Shown: positions 18,230 to 27,929, numbered from the stretch's first letter. The stretch: DNA of 64,000 nucleotides from Stenotrophomonas nitritireducens (GCF_001431425.1 NZ_LDJG01000005.1:62001-126000), one strand, 5' to 3'. A program made the numbers and translations. Notes: generated by a model not told the origin, from the letters alone.

Positions 18230-20248
18230 TCAGCCGCGGCTGCAGGCCTCGCGGATCGCCCCGACCAGCTGCGCCACGCTGTACGGCTTGGCGACATGCT
18301 TCTGGAAGCCGGCCGCCAGCGCGCGGCGGCGGTCGTCGCCCCGCGCCAGCGCGGTCACCGCCACCGCCGGCAGCTCCGCGGCGGACACGCCCATGGTTTC
18401 GCGCAGGGTCCGCACCAGTCCGTAGCCATCCATGCCGGGCATGCCGACATCGCTGACCAGTACGTCGAAGGCGGCGTGGCCACGCAGGTCGAGCAGTTCC
18501 AGCGCCTCGGCCGCGGACGCCGCCGCTACCACCGTGGCGCCCTGTTCTTCCAGTACCCGCCGGAGATAGGCCAGCACGTCCGGCTGGTCCTCCACCGCAA
18601 GGATGCGCGTCCCGGCCAGGGCATGGGCGGTCACCACCTGTTCGCCGGCCGCGACCCGCTGCACCATGCGCCGCGGTCGCCCGGCGCTTTCCACGCGGTA
18701 CACCGGCAGGCGCACGCTGAACGTGGCGCCCTGGCCGGCACCCGCGCTCTGCGCGGAGACCGATCCGCCATGCAGTTCGGCCAGCTGCTGCACGATCGCC
18801 AGGCCCAGGCCGAGGCCGCCGTGGCGGCGGGTGGTGGTGCCGTCGGCCTGGCTGAAGCGGCTGAACAGGTGCGCGAGGAATTCCGGCGCGATGCCGTCGC
18901 CGTTGTCGCGCACGTCCATCACGTAATGCCCGTCCTCCTGGCGCAGCACAACCTCGACCCGGCCTTCGACCGGCGTGAACTTGATGGCGTTGGCCAGCAG
19001 GTTCCACAGCACCTGCTGCAGCCGCGTCGCGTCGCCCAGCACCGGGCAAGGCGCCTGCGGCACGTCGACCACCAGGGCCTGCGCCTTGCCCTGCGCCACC
19101 AGTTCCTGCAGGCGCACCGCTTCGCGCACCTGCTCGGCCAGGTCCAGCACCTCGACCTCCAGCTGCACCTTGCCCAGCAGCATGCTGCTCAGGTCGAGCA
19201 TGTCCGACATCAACCGCTTCTGCGCCATGGCGCTGCTGGCGATCACTTCCACCCCGCGGCGCATCGGATGGTCGGCCTCCATGCGCTGCAGCAGCAGCTC
19301 GCTCCAGCCCAGGATGGTGGTGAGCGGGGTGCGCAGTTCGTGCGACAAGGTGGCGAGGAATTCGTCTTTCACCCGTGCCATGCCTTCGGCCGTGTTGCGC
19401 GCGGCGCGCTCGGCCTCCAGCAGTTCCTCGCGCGCCATCTCGATCTCGCGGCGCTCGGTGATGTCCGGGCTGTTGCCGGCCAGGCCGATGAAGCGGCCAT
19501 CGGCCGAGAAGCGCGGCGCCGCGTTCATCTCCAGCCAGCGCCACTGGCCGTCGTGGCGGCGCAGGCGGGCGCTCAGGTGCAGGTCGCGCTCGTTGGACAA
19601 TGCCTCGGCCAGGGCGTACTCGAAGACCTTCAGGTCTTCCGGGTGCAGCAGCCCTTCCCACCAGCGCGGCCCGAAGCAATGGTCGCCATCCAGCCCGAAG
19701 AAGCTGCCGAAGGCATTGTTGACGAAGCGTACGTGGCCCAGGTCGTCCAGCACCCAGACCGGCATCGGCAGGCCGTCGGCCAGAGCGCTGAAGCGCGCCT
19801 CGCTTTCGGCCAGGTCGGTCTCGATCTGCTTGCGCCGCGAAATATCGAAGAACAGCACCGCGACGCGACGCGCCGCCGCCGGCCCCAGCCGCACCGCCTC
19901 GACCGAATACCAGCGCCCGAGCTGCGGCAGGTAGCGCTCGAACTGCACCGGCATGCCCTCGCCGACCACCCGGCCGAAAACCCGGAACCAGTATTCGTCC
20001 AGCCCCGGCAGCACTTCGGTGGCGCGCCGCCCGATGACATCGGCCAGGCCGGTGATGCGTCCGAATGCCGCGTTGACCCTGCAGTGCACGAAGTCCACTG
20101 CACGGGCCTCGTCGAACAGCACCTCGATCACGCAGAAACCGGTGCCGACGGCTTCGAACACCTCCTGGTACAGCAGGGAGCTGTCCAGCCCCGCGGCTAC
20201 CGGTGGCGCCGGCGGCGGGACGAACGGCTCCAGTTCGGGCGGATGCAT
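18230..20248 (-). CDS. Hybrid PAS sensor histidine kinase / response regulator
   Basis: 672-aa cytoplasmic-type hybrid kinase without clear membrane helices. Domains: PAS about 25-145, a second PAS 150-270 with its PAC tail (GNSPDITERRE), HisKA with the phospho-histidine in FLATLSHELRTPL (His303), HATPase_c about 405-520 (DVRDNGDGIAPEFL, GLGLGLAIVQQLAELHGG), and a C-terminal receiver 549-672 with phospho-acceptor Asp600 in VLVSDVGMPGMDG and conserved Lys in HVAKPYS. The ligand is unknown and no separate output regulator lies nearby. ATG 20248 is preferred; an upstream ATG at 20311 would add 21 weakly protein-like residues. Confidence 0.9.
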   Translation of the reverse strand: MHPPELEPFVPPPAPPVAAGLDSSLLYQEVFEAVGTGFCVIEVLFDEARAVDFVHCRVNAAFGRITGLADVIGRRATEVLPGLDEYWFRVFGRVVGEGMPVQFERYLPQLGRWYSVEAVRLGPAAARRVAVLFFDISRRKQIETDLAESEARFSALADGLPMPVWVLDDLGHVRFVNNAFGSFFGLDGDHCFGPRWWEGLLHPEDLKVFEYALAEALSNERDLHLSARLRRHDGQWRWLEMNAAPRFSADGRFIGLAGNSPDITERREIEMAREELLEAERAARNTAEGMARVKDEFLATLSHELRTPLTTILGWSELLLQRMEADHPMRRGVEVIASSAMAQKRLMSDMLDLSSMLLGKVQLEVEVLDLAEQVREAVRLQELVAQGKAQALVVDVPQAPCPVLGDATRLQQVLWNLLANAIKFTPVEGRVEVVLRQEDGHYVMDVRDNGDGIAPEFLAHLFSRFSQADGTTTRRHGGLGLGLAIVQQLAELHGGSVSAQSAGAGQGATFSVRLPVYRVESAGRPRRMVQRVAAGEQVVTAHALAGTRILAVEDQPDVLAYLRRVLEEQGATVVAAASAAEALELLDLRGHAAFDVLVSDVGMPGMDGYGLVRTLRETMGVSAAELPAVAVTALARGDDRRRALAAGFQKHVAKPYSVAQLVGAIREACSRG

Positions 20249-20433
20249 GCTCAAGGCGGTGGGCGGGTCTTTGCGGCAGCGCGGCAACGGAAGGAAAGTC
20301 TGGGCGTGCAACTATCCACGGCATGTGATGATGAACCGTCCGCAACCCGGCTCCAACCGCCCGGCGTCCGGCGATTGCCCGGCACGGCGATCGCCCCCAC
20401 ACTGCATTGCACACCCGTCACCGGAGGTTCGTC

Positions 20434-21003
20434 ATGAAGACCCCGACTTTTGCCGCATTGGCGCTGGCCTGCCTGCTCGTGGCGGGCACCGCCGCCGCCC
20501 GTCCCGCCAGCGTCACCGACCCGCGGGCGCCGCGCGCCCTGGCCGAAGAAGGCCCGGTGCAGGTGCAGTGGAACGACCCGTCAGGCTTCACCGAGCTGCG
20601 CCAGAGCCGCAACCGCTGGGAAGCCGAACGCGGCAACTGGGTGGTGAACTTGGCCGAATATCTGCGCAAGCAGGCCTCCAGCAAGCTGCCCGAGGGCCAG
20701 CAGATGGCCGTCACCATCACCGATATCAAGCGCGCCGGCGATTACGAGCCCTGGCACGGTTCGCGCATGGACGAGGTGCGCTTCATGCGCGACATCTACC
20801 CGCCGCGGATCAGCCTGCAGTTCACCCTGACCGACGCGCAGGGCCGGGTGATCGACCAGGGCGAGCGCAAGCTGGTGGACAACGCCTACCTGTATGGCAA
20901 CACCCGCCTGTCGGACACCGACCCGCTGCGCTATGAGAAGCGCCTGCTCGACGACTGGCTGCGCCGCGAGCTGCGCGACGACCCCGCCACCGCCGGGCTC
21001 TGA
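20434..21003 (+). CDS. DUF3016 family exported protein
   Basis: 189 aa with a signal peptide (cleavage after TAAA, about residue 21). The mature part resembles DUF3016: VQVQWNDPSGFTE, ERGNWVVNLAEYLRKQA, MAVTITDIKRAGDYEPW and the end DWLRRELRDDP. It is probably periplasmic and of unknown function. Shine-Dalgarno CCGGAGG lies 5 bp before ATG 20434. It is divergent from the hybrid kinase and ends at a strong terminator shared with the dad operon. Confidence 0.86.
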   Translation: MKTPTFAALALACLLVAGTAAARPASVTDPRAPRALAEEGPVQVQWNDPSGFTELRQSRNRWEAERGNWVVNLAEYLRKQASSKLPEGQQMAVTITDIKRAGDYEPWHGSRMDEVRFMRDIYPPRISLQFTLTDAQGRVIDQGERKLVDNAYLYGNTRLSDTDPLRYEKRLLDDWLRRELRDDPATAGL

Positions 21004-21033
21004 CGCCGGCGTCGGTACGCACGACTGCAGGAA

Positions 21034-21063
21034 GGAAAAGGGCCGCGTTCGCGGCCCTTTTCC
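21034..21063. terminator. Bidirectional intrinsic terminator
   Basis: 13-bp stem GGAAAAGGGCCGC / GCGGCCCTTTTCC with a GTTC loop, with A-run and T-run on the two sides of the stem. It serves the DUF3016 gene (plus) and dadX (minus). Confidence 0.88.
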
Positions 21064-21070
21064 GTTGCGC

Positions 21071-22147
21071 CTATTGGGACAGATAGACGCGCGGCGTGCG
21101 CTTGAGGCTGCAGGGCAGCCGGTAGGCGCTGGTGTTGCAGCGCGGCGCCAGTTCGGAAATGGTCGGCGACGTACCCCACAGCTGCACGATGCTGCCCAGC
21201 CCCGCCTGCGGGTGGTCGGTCAGGTCGATGGTGAGCATGTCCATCGATACCCGCCCGATCAGCTGGCCAGGCACGCCGTCGATCTGCACCGGGGTGCCGT
21301 TGGGCGCGAACTGCGGGTAGCCGTCGGCGTAGCCCATCGCTACCACGCCCACGCGCGTGGGCCGCTGGGCGACGAAGCGCGCGCCATAGCCCAGCGGTTC
21401 GCCGGCGGCGATCTCGCGCACCGCGATCACCCGCGACTGCAGGGTCATCACCGGGCGCAGCTGGTCCGCGTACGGACTCGGCTGCGGGTACAGCGGATCG
21501 GCGCCGTACAGCATCAGGCCCGGGCGCACCCAGTCGCTGCGCACCTGCGGCCAGCCCAGCAGCGCCGGCGAGTTGCACAGGCTGGTCTCGCCCGGCAGGC
21601 CGTCGATGGCGCGGCTGAAGGTCTCCAGCTGTTCCAGCGTGCGCGGGCTGTCCAGTTCGTCGGCGCGTGCCATGTGGCTCATCAGCACCATCGGCGCGAC
21701 GTGCGGCAACGCCGACAGGCGCGCGTGCGCGGCGCGGAATTCGTCCACCGACAGGCCCAGCCGGTGCATGCCGCTGTCCAGCTTCAGCCAGACCTGCAGC
21801 ACCGCATCGGTGCGGAACGCGGCCACCGCCTCGACCTGCCACGGCGAAGCCACCGCGGTCCACAGGTCGTGCTCGACGATCAGCGGCAGTTCGGCGGCGT
21901 CGAAGAAGCCTTCCAGCAGCAGCACCGGCCGGGTGATGCCGGCCTGGCGCAGCTCCAGCGCTTCCTCGATGCAGGCCACGCCGAAACCGTCGGCCTCGGC
22001 CTCCAGCGCGCGCGCGCAGGCGACCGCTCCGTGGCCATAGGCGTCGGCCTTGATCACCGCCAGCGCCTTGCCGCCGCCCAGCTGGCGCGCCAGCCGGTAG
22101 TTGCCGCGCAGCGCCTCCAGGTCGATCAGGGCCTGTGCCGGGCGCAT
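21071..22147 (-). CDS. dadX: Alanine racemase (catabolic)
   Basis: 358-aa PLP enzyme interconverting L- and D-alanine. The PLP lysine is Lys33 in [11 protein letters not shown] and the second catalytic residue is Tyr254 in [18 protein letters not shown] is the usual C-terminal motif. Its ATG overlaps the dadA stop by one base (TGATG), so it is co-translated with D-amino acid dehydrogenase. That pairing is characteristic of the catabolic DadX, which feeds L-alanine to DadA. No separate alr is in the window, so it might also supply D-alanine for peptidoglycan. Confidence 0.94.
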   Translation of the reverse strand: MRPAQALIDLEALRGNYRLARQLGGGKALAVIKADAYGHGAVACARALEAEADGFGVACIEEALELRQAGITRPVLLLEGFFDAAELPLIVEHDLWTAVASPWQVEAVAAFRTDAVLQVWLKLDSGMHRLGLSVDEFRAAHARLSALPHVAPMVLMSHMARADELDSPRTLEQLETFSRAIDGLPGETSLCNSPALLGWPQVRSDWVRPGLMLYGADPLYPQPSPYADQLRPVMTLQSRVIAVREIAAGEPLGYGARFVAQRPTRVGVVAMGYADGYPQFAPNGTPVQIDGVPGQLIGRVSMDMLTIDLTDHPQAGLGSIVQLWGTSPTISELAPRCNTSAYRLPCSLKRTPRVYLSQ

Positions 22148-23415
22148 CAGGCCGCTCCCTGGCCGCCGTAGCGGAAGATGTCCAGGCCTTCGGTGCTGAT
22201 CTGCGGCTTGCGCCCGTCCATCAGGTCGGCCAGGTAGCGGCCGGAGCCGGCGGCCATGGTCCAGCCGAGGGTGCCGTGGCCGGTATTGAGGAACAGGTTG
22301 CTGTACGGCGTGGCGCCGACGACCGGGGTGCCGTCCGGCGTGGCCGGGCGCAGGCCGGTCCAGAACTCGGCGCGGGACAGGTCGCCGCCCTGCGGGTAGA
22401 GGTCGTTGACCACCTTTTCCAGGGTGGCGCGGCGGCGCGGATCCAGCGACAGGTCGAACCCGGCCACCTCGGCCATGCCGCCGACGCGGATGCGGTCCTC
22501 GAAGCGGGTCACCGCCACCTTGTAGCTCTCGTCCAGGATGGTCGAGGTCGGCGCCATCGCCGCGTCGGTGATCGGCAGGGTCAGCGAATAGCCCTTGAGC
22601 GGGTAGACCGGCAGGCGCATGCCCAGCGGCGCCAGCAGCTGCGGCGAGTAGCTGCCCAGCGCGACCACGTACTGGTCGGCGGTCTCGAGCCTGCCGCCGA
22701 TGCGCGCGCCGGTGATGCGGTCGCCGGCGCGCTCCAGCCCGGCCACGTCCTGGTCGAAACGGAACTCGACGCCAGCCGCGGCGGCCAGCGCGGCCAGCCT
22801 GCGGGTGAACAGCTGGCAGTCACCGGTCTGGTCCTCGGGCAGGCGCAACGCGCCGACCAGGGTATCGGCCTTGCCGGCCAGCGCCGGCTCCACGCGCACG
22901 ATGCCCTGGCGATCCAGCACCTCGTACGGCACGCCGTACTGGCGCAGCACTTCGATGTCCTGGGCGGCAGCGTCCAGCTGCTGCTGGGTGCGGAACAGCT
23001 GGGTGGTACCCAGCTGGCGGCCTTCATAGTCGATGCCGGTGGCCGCGCGCAGTTCGTTGATGCAGTCGCGGCTGTAGTCGGACATGCGCACCATGCGCGC
23101 CTTGTTGACCGCGTAGCGGCCGGCGGTGCAGTTGCGCAGCATCTGCCACAACCAGCGGTACTGGGCCATGTCGGCGGTGGGGCGGATCGCCAGCGGCGCA
23201 TGCTCCTGGAACAGCCACTTGATCGCCTTGAGCGGCACGCCCGGCGCGGCCCACGGCGAGGTATAGCCGAAGGAGAGCTGGCCGGCGTTGGCGAAACTGG
23301 TCTCCAGCGCGGGAGCCGGCTGCCGGTCCACCACCGTCACCTCATGCCCCGCCTGTCGCAGGTACCAGGCACTGGTCGTGCCGATCACACCACTGCCGAG
23401 TATCAGAACCCGCAT
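22147..23415 (-). CDS. dadA: D-amino acid dehydrogenase (small subunit type)
   Basis: 422-aa FAD enzyme of the DadA family that oxidises D-alanine to pyruvate and ammonia, passing electrons to the respiratory chain at the inner membrane. The N-terminal Rossmann motif is [16 protein letters not shown], and the C-terminal FAD block is [18 protein letters not shown] 23415 has a good Shine-Dalgarno (CCAGGAG). First gene of dadAX, divergent from an Lrp-type regulator, as in other gammaproteobacteria where Lrp controls dad genes. Confidence 0.95.
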   Translation of the reverse strand: MRVLILGSGVIGTTSAWYLRQAGHEVTVVDRQPAPALETSFANAGQLSFGYTSPWAAPGVPLKAIKWLFQEHAPLAIRPTADMAQYRWLWQMLRNCTAGRYAVNKARMVRMSDYSRDCINELRAATGIDYEGRQLGTTQLFRTQQQLDAAAQDIEVLRQYGVPYEVLDRQGIVRVEPALAGKADTLVGALRLPEDQTGDCQLFTRRLAALAAAAGVEFRFDQDVAGLERAGDRITGARIGGRLETADQYVVALGSYSPQLLAPLGMRLPVYPLKGYSLTLPITDAAMAPTSTILDESYKVAVTRFEDRIRVGGMAEVAGFDLSLDPRRRATLEKVVNDLYPQGGDLSRAEFWTGLRPATPDGTPVVGATPYSNLFLNTGHGTLGWTMAAGSGRYLADLMDGRKPQISTEGLDIFRYGGQGAA

Positions 23416-23528
23416 CGCTCGCTCCTGGGACCCTGCGCACGCCCCGGCGACCACGCGACGGGAGCGGCGGACAGGCATCAACCCTATCAATTCCCTGCAC
23501 CGGATCGGGCAGGGACCATGAACCGCGC

Positions 23529-23600
23529 AGTATATTCAGCAGATACCAGTGTTTTTTCCCGTATTGAAGGATAAAACAGGGTAATTTCCCGTTTCCTTCA
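23529..23600. promoter_or_regulatory. dadA/lrp divergent control region
   Basis: AT-rich island in GC-rich DNA. TTTCCCGT occurs at 23555-23562 and again at 23585-23592, exactly 30 bp apart (close to three helical turns). A minus-strand -10-like TATACT lies at 23529-23534 without a recognisable -35, as expected of an activator-dependent dadA promoter. Lrp-type regulators bind arrays of AT-rich sites on one DNA face, so these are candidate Lrp sites; this is inference. Confidence 0.45.
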
Positions 23601-23616
23601 CGCAAAACAGAGCGCC

Positions 23617-24096
23617 ATGGCCACCCGCAGCCGCGAACTGGACAAGATCGACCGCCGGATCCTGCGCATCCTGCAGGCCGAAGGCCGCATCTCCTTCACC
23701 GAACTGGGCGAGCGCGTGGGGCTGTCCACCACGCCCTGCACCGAACGCGTGCGCCGGCTCGAACGCGAAGGCGTGATCACCGGTTATTACGCGCGGCTGG
23801 ACCCGCAGTACGTGAAGGCCGGGCTGCTGGTGTTCGTGGAGATCTCGCTGGCCTACAAGTCCGGCGACATCTTCGAGGAATTCCGCCGCGCCGCGCTCAA
23901 GCTGCCCAACGTGCTGGAGTGCCACCTGGTCTCGGGCGACTTCGATTACCTGCTCAAGGCGCGCATCAACGAGATGGCCTCCTACCGCAAGCTGCTCGGC
24001 AGCACCCTGCTCAGCCTGCCGCATGTGCGCGAGTCCAAGAGCTACATCGTGATGGAGGAAGTGAAGGAGACGCTCAGCCTGCCCATCGCCGATTGA
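23617..24096 (+). CDS. lrp: Lrp/AsnC-family regulator of the dad operon
   Basis: 159-aa feast/famine regulator. N-terminal winged helix-turn-helix (about 8-60, LDKIDRRILRILQAEGRISF and GLSTTPCTERVRRLER) and C-terminal RAM effector domain (about 70-150, CHLVSGDFDYLLKA). The position, divergent from dadA, suggests it senses alanine or leucine and activates dadAX. It could also be a global Lrp; the sequence is close in type to classical Lrp. ATG 23617 follows an AT-rich leader; a hairpin lies just after the stop. Confidence 0.92.
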   Translation: MATRSRELDKIDRRILRILQAEGRISFTELGERVGLSTTPCTERVRRLEREGVITGYYARLDPQYVKAGLLVFVEISLAYKSGDIFEEFRRAALKLPNVLECHLVSGDFDYLLKARINEMASYRKLLGSTLLSLPHVRESKSYIVMEEVKETLSLPIAD

Positions 24097-24112
24097 TCGC
24101 CGCCTGACGGCA

Positions 24113-24137
24113 AAGCGGCGGGACAAGCCCGCCGCTT
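24113..24137 (+). terminator. Hairpin after the lrp gene
   Basis: 10-bp stem AAGCGGCGGG / CCCGCCGCTT with a 5-nt loop, 17 bp past the lrp stop, followed by a short T-containing tail. Probable intrinsic terminator. Confidence 0.6.
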
Positions 24138-24164
24138 CCTCATCGGACAATGCCCGCCACGCTG

Positions 24165-24335
24165 TCAGCGGCGGTCCCGCTCCGGCGCCTTGTGCGCCTG
24201 CTTGTCCGGCTTTGCGGCGGCTTCGCTGCCGCTGGCCATCTTCGACGGACGCTGCGGTTCCTGCTGCGCCGGCTGGCCGGCATTGCGCTGCGGGGCATGT
24301 CCCTGGTTCGGCTGGTTGTGGTGCATGTTGGACAT
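24165..24335 (-). CDS. Small hydrophilic protein, 56 aa
   Basis: Unrecognised small protein rich in Gln, Pro, Ala, His and Lys (starts MSNMHHNQPNQ, ends HKAPERDRR) with no hydrophobic segment and likely disordered. CGGAG lies 7 bp before ATG 24335, which supports translation. The low-complexity composition without the Arg/Gly bias of chance frames also favours a real gene. Function unknown. It converges with lrp. Confidence 0.5.
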   Translation of the reverse strand: MSNMHHNQPNQGHAPQRNAGQPAQQEPQRPSKMASGSEAAAKPDKQAHKAPERDRR

Positions 24336-24487
24336 TTCGATACTCCGGTACGGCATGTGGACGCGCATCGGCTGCGCACGCGCACAGTGCGCCCGGGACC
24401 GGTTAAGCACGCGCCAAGGCAGCGTGATCCAGGCCGTGACCTCGGTGACTGCGCGGGCCGCGTTGCCCGCGGTTAAGCCGCCTGCGC

Positions 24488-24865
24488 TCAGCGCACGATG
24501 CGCACGCCGTCGCCACTGGGCACGGTGTCGTGGTAACGGCCGGTGCGGGTGTCCATCACCCGGCCAGGCCCGGCCGGGCGCATGCCGTTGAGCCGCCGCC
24601 CGTCGTGGTCGTACACCGGCACCTGCGCGGCCGGTTGCGGCTTCGCGGCAGGCTTGGCCGCCGGCTTGCCAGCCGGCGCCGGGCGCTCCAGCCGTTCGCG
24701 CAGGCGCTCGTTGTCGGCAGCCTGGCCGGAGGCCTCGCTGGCCGGCTTCGAGGGCGGCGGCAGGCTCACCGGCCGGGTCTCGGTAGGCGGTGGCAAGGGC
24801 TTGAGCTGGGCCAAGGCCGGGGTGGTTGCCAGCATCGCAAGCAGCAGTAGAGGAATCCGTTTCAT
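24488..24865 (-). CDS. Exported proline-rich hypothetical protein
   Basis: 125 aa with a signal peptide ([20 protein letters not shown], cleavage at about residue 20). The mature part starts with a Pro/Ser/Lys-rich segment (about 22-80, including [14 protein letters not shown]) and ends with a more ordered '[36 protein letters not shown]' tail. The layout suggests a periplasmic or surface spacer with a small folded end. I do not recognise a family. It is divergent from msrB. Confidence 0.68.
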   Translation of the reverse strand: MKRIPLLLLAMLATTPALAQLKPLPPPTETRPVSLPPPSKPASEASGQAADNERLRERLERPAPAGKPAAKPAAKPQPAAQVPVYDHDGRRLNGMRPAGPGRVMDTRTGRYHDTVPSGDGVRIVR

Positions 24866-24991
24866 CGGGCACTCCCACAGGTCCATGTACGGCGATCATG
24901 CACCACCGGCGCTGCCGGCGCGGTAAACGCGCCAGTTGGAGCCGTGCCGGCCGGCGCCTACCATGGCGGTCCACCCCCACGGAGGCGCCCC

Positions 24992-25459
24992 ATGACCGCT
25001 TTCGACCTGACGCCCCCCGATGCCGCCCAGCGCGACGCCCTGGTCGCCGGCCTGGACGACGACGAACGGCGCGTCCTGCTCCACCACGGTACCGAGGCCC
25101 CGTTCTGCGGCGTGTTCCTGGACAACAAGCGCGAAGGCACTTATTGCTGCCGGCTCTGCGGCCTGCCGCTGTTCCGCTCCAGCACCAAGTTCGACTCCGG
25201 CACCGGCTGGCCGAGCTTCTTCGCCCCGTTCGACCCGGCGCATGTGGCCCGCATCCGCGATGCCAGCCACGGGATGGTGCGCACGGAAATCGTCTGCGCC
25301 CGCTGCGGCAGCCACCTCGGCCACGTGTTCCCGGACGGGCCACCGCCGACATTCGAAAGGCATTGCCTCAACTCGGTTTCGCTGTCCTTCGTCGGCCGCG
25401 GCAGCGTCTGGCCGGACCCGCTGCGGCGCGGAGGCGCCGAATCGACGGCCTCCGACTGA
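24992..25459 (+). CDS. msrB: Peptide-methionine (R)-S-oxide reductase
   Basis: 155-aa MsrB that repairs the R-epimer of methionine sulfoxide in proteins. Structural zinc is held by Cys53/Cys56 and Cys102/Cys105 (CRLC, CARC); the catalytic cysteine is Cys125 in [19 protein letters not shown] and [12 protein letters not shown] are family signatures. No signal peptide, so cytoplasmic. Shine-Dalgarno GGAGG lies 7 bp before ATG 24992, and a TACCAT -10-like box with the local 'TAnnATGGC' pattern is at 24959. The first Cys-Cys pair (CC at 52-53) leaves one extra cysteine that could act in recycling. Confidence 0.95.
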   Translation: MTAFDLTPPDAAQRDALVAGLDDDERRVLLHHGTEAPFCGVFLDNKREGTYCCRLCGLPLFRSSTKFDSGTGWPSFFAPFDPAHVARIRDASHGMVRTEIVCARCGSHLGHVFPDGPPPTFERHCLNSVSLSFVGRGSVWPDPLRRGGAESTASD

Positions 25460-25532
25460 GTTCACATTTTTCCGCTTCAGTTCCGGCCGGCGCGGCCGAC
25501 AACGGGATATCCCCTTCCGTGTCCCGCGCCCC

Positions 25533-26387
25533 ATGCTCATCATCGTCGGCCTGCTTGTCGTCATCCTCAGCGTGCTTGGCGGCTATGTGGGCGCGCACGG
25601 AAAAATCGGCGCGCTGTGGCAGCCCTTCGAACTGGTGATCATCGGCGGCGCGGCGCTGGGCGCCTTCCTGGTCGGCACCCCGGCCAAGACGGTGAAAAAG
25701 ACCCTCCAGGCCGTGGTCGGCGTGTTCAAGGGGCCCCGCTACAAGCAGCAGGACTACCTGGATGTGCTCAGCCTGCTGTACGAACTGCTCAACAAGGCGC
25801 GCCGCGAAGGCTTCATGTCGCTCGAGGAGCACGTCGAGAACCCCGTCGAAAGCCCCCTCTTCGCCAACTACCCGAAGATCCAGGCCGACCACCACCTGGT
25901 CGACTTCATCACCGACTGCCTGCGCCTGATGATCGGCTCCAACATCGAGCCGCACGAGCTGGAACCGCTGCTGGAACTGGAGCTGGAAAAGCACCACCAC
26001 GAGGCGATGGAACCGGCGCATGTGCTGGCCAAGGTCGCCGACGGACTGCCCGGTTTCGGCATCGTCGCCGCGGTGCTGGGCATCGTCATCACCATGGGCT
26101 CGATCGGCGGCGACATCAAGGAAGTCGGCGCGCATGTCGCCGGCGCGCTGGTCGGCACCTTCCTCGGCATCCTGCTCGGCTATGGCTTCATCGGCCCGAT
26201 CGCGGCCGCGGTGGAAGCCCGCGCCGAACAGGACTCGCGCATCTACGAGTCGGTCAAGACGGCCCTGCTGGCCTGCCTGCGCGGCTACAACCCGAAGATC
26301 GCCCTGGAGTTCGCGCGCAAGACCGTGCCGTCGGCGCTGCGCCCCGGCTTCACCGAGTTCGAACAGCACCTGAAGTCGGTCAAATAA
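25533..26387 (+). CDS. motA: Flagellar motor stator protein MotA/PomA
   Basis: 284-aa inner membrane stator subunit. Four membrane helices (about 1-20, 30-50, 165-190, 200-222) and a cytoplasmic loop with charged residues that contacts FliG. Family motifs: DGLPGFGIVAAVLGIVITMG and VGTFLGILLGYGFIGPIA. With MotB it turns proton (or sodium) flow into torque. ATG 25533 starts the first helix. It is 3 bp upstream of motB. No other flagellar genes are in the window, which is usual for motAB in this family. Confidence 0.95.
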   Translation: MLIIVGLLVVILSVLGGYVGAHGKIGALWQPFELVIIGGAALGAFLVGTPAKTVKKTLQAVVGVFKGPRYKQQDYLDVLSLLYELLNKARREGFMSLEEHVENPVESPLFANYPKIQADHHLVDFITDCLRLMIGSNIEPHELEPLLELELEKHHHEAMEPAHVLAKVADGLPGFGIVAAVLGIVITMGSIGGDIKEVGAHVAGALVGTFLGILLGYGFIGPIAAAVEARAEQDSRIYESVKTALLACLRGYNPKIALEFARKTVPSALRPGFTEFEQHLKSVK

Positions 26388-26390
26388 GCC

Positions 26391-27347
26391 ATGGCCAGCA
26401 CCGATGCCAAGCCCACGGTGATCGTGCGCCGGGTGAAGAAGATCCAGGGCGGCGGCCACCATGGCGGCTCGTGGAAGGTGGCCTATGCCGACTTCGTCAC
26501 CGCGATGATGGCCTTCTTCCTGGTGATGTGGCTGCTGGCCACCACCAGCAAGCCCGATCGCGCGGCCATTTCCGAGTATTTCCGCAATCCCAGCCCGCTC
26601 AGCGGCACCAGCAGCACCCCGGCCCCCGGCATGGCCGGTCCCGGCGGCGCCAGCACCTCGATGATCAAGCTCGGCGGCGCCACCGACGTCTCCCGCGGCA
26701 ACAGCAACGACCCCTTCCAGAACCAGCGCGAGTCCATCCCCACCCCGGTGGACGAGCGCGAACGCGAGAAGAAGCAGCTCGAGGCGCTGAAGCAGGAGCT
26801 GGAGCAGGCCATCGACAAGAGCCAGGCGCTGGAGCCGTTCAAGGACCAGCTGCTGCTGGACATCACCCCCGAAGGGCTGCGCATCCAGATCGTGGACAAG
26901 CAGAACCGGCCGATGTTCGACATGGGCAGCGCCAAGCTGATGCCGTACACCCGGGAAATCCTGCGCGAGCTGTCGCGCTTCATCAACCAGGTGCCCAACC
27001 GCATCAGCATCGGCGGCCATACCGACATCACCGCCTATTCCACGCAGCTGGGCTACAGCAACTGGGAGCTGAGCGCGGACCGCGCCAACGCCGCGCGCCG
27101 CGCCCTGCTGGAAGGCGGCATGGACGAGGACAAGGTGGCGCGGGTGATCGGGCTGTCCTCCTCGGTGCTGTTCGACAAGACCGATCCGCAGAACCCGATC
27201 AACCGCCGCATCAGCATCGTGGTGATGACCAAGGAGGCCGAGGCAGCCGCCCTGTCGGCCATCGCCGCGCTGCCCGTCCCCGTCGCCGCTCCGCCCACCG
27301 CCGCCGGCGACGAGGCGGCCATGGCGCCCGGAGCCGGCACCCACTGA
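26391..27347 (+). CDS. motB: Flagellar motor stator protein MotB
   Basis: 318-aa stator subunit that anchors the motor to peptidoglycan. N-terminal single membrane helix with the ion-binding aspartate (Asp34 in AYADFVTAMMAFFLVMWLL), a periplasmic plug/linker, and an OmpA-like peptidoglycan-binding domain (about 150-265, GHTDITAYSTQLGYSNWELSADRANAARR, quoted in part). The tail after 285 is Ala/Pro-rich. Forms a complex with MotA, with which it is co-transcribed. Confidence 0.95.
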   Translation: MASTDAKPTVIVRRVKKIQGGGHHGGSWKVAYADFVTAMMAFFLVMWLLATTSKPDRAAISEYFRNPSPLSGTSSTPAPGMAGPGGASTSMIKLGGATDVSRGNSNDPFQNQRESIPTPVDEREREKKQLEALKQELEQAIDKSQALEPFKDQLLLDITPEGLRIQIVDKQNRPMFDMGSAKLMPYTREILRELSRFINQVPNRISIGGHTDITAYSTQLGYSNWELSADRANAARRALLEGGMDEDKVARVIGLSSSVLFDKTDPQNPINRRISIVVMTKEAEAAALSAIAALPVPVAAPPTAAGDEAAMAPGAGTH

Positions 27348-27426
27348 AGGCCGCGCCGCGGCACGGGTTCGGCAACGACGGGAGCGGCCGCCTACAATGG
27401 CGGCCGTTTCCCTTCGTCGAACCCTC

Positions 27427-27915
27427 ATGTCCAAGCAGTCCAAAGCCAAGCGCGACCAGCGCAAGAAGCAGCAGCCCCGCCGCCCGTTCCTGCGCCTGGA
27501 TGCGCAGCAGCAGGTCCAGAACCATGCCGTGCTGGTGAACGAGGAAGGCCAGGTCGTGGCCGCCATCGGCCTGCAGGGCCGGCAGTGGCTGCTGTCCATC
27601 GGCGGCCAGACCATGGGCAACGCCGACAACCCGGTGCCGATGCTGGCCATGCTCAAGCACCTGGCCAACGTGCAGGAGAAGGAAGGCCGCAAGGTCGCCC
27701 TGGAGTATTCGGAGCAGCTGCAGCAGCTCATCGATGCCACCGCCGCGGCCGAGGGCAAAAGCGCCGACGACTACCTGGCCGGCCTGGTCGCCGAATTCGA
27801 GGGCGTCGAGGGCGAGGAAGCCGCGGCCGTGGCCGACGGCGGCGATGCCGCCGATGAAACCGGCGACACCGAAGCGGCGGCCGACGCCGACGCTGGCGAC
27901 AAGCCGCAGGCCTGA
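27427..27915 (+). CDS. Conserved hypothetical protein with basic N-terminus and acidic tail
   Basis: 162 aa. The N-terminus is strongly basic (MSKQSKAKRDQRKKQQPRRP), the middle (about 20-115) looks folded with alternating beta and helix, and the tail from about 120 is an Ala/Asp/Glu-rich low-complexity segment. The basic end suggests nucleic-acid or ribosome contact. I do not recognise a family. ATG 27427 is preferred to ATG 27397, which overlaps a TACAAT -10-like box at 27393. It follows motB by 79 bp and probably has its own promoter. Confidence 0.75.
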   Translation: MSKQSKAKRDQRKKQQPRRPFLRLDAQQQVQNHAVLVNEEGQVVAAIGLQGRQWLLSIGGQTMGNADNPVPMLAMLKHLANVQEKEGRKVALEYSEQLQQLIDATAAAEGKSADDYLAGLVAEFEGVEGEEAAAVADGGDAADETGDTEAAADADAGDKPQA

Positions 27916-27929
27916 CCTGCGCCGCCGCG

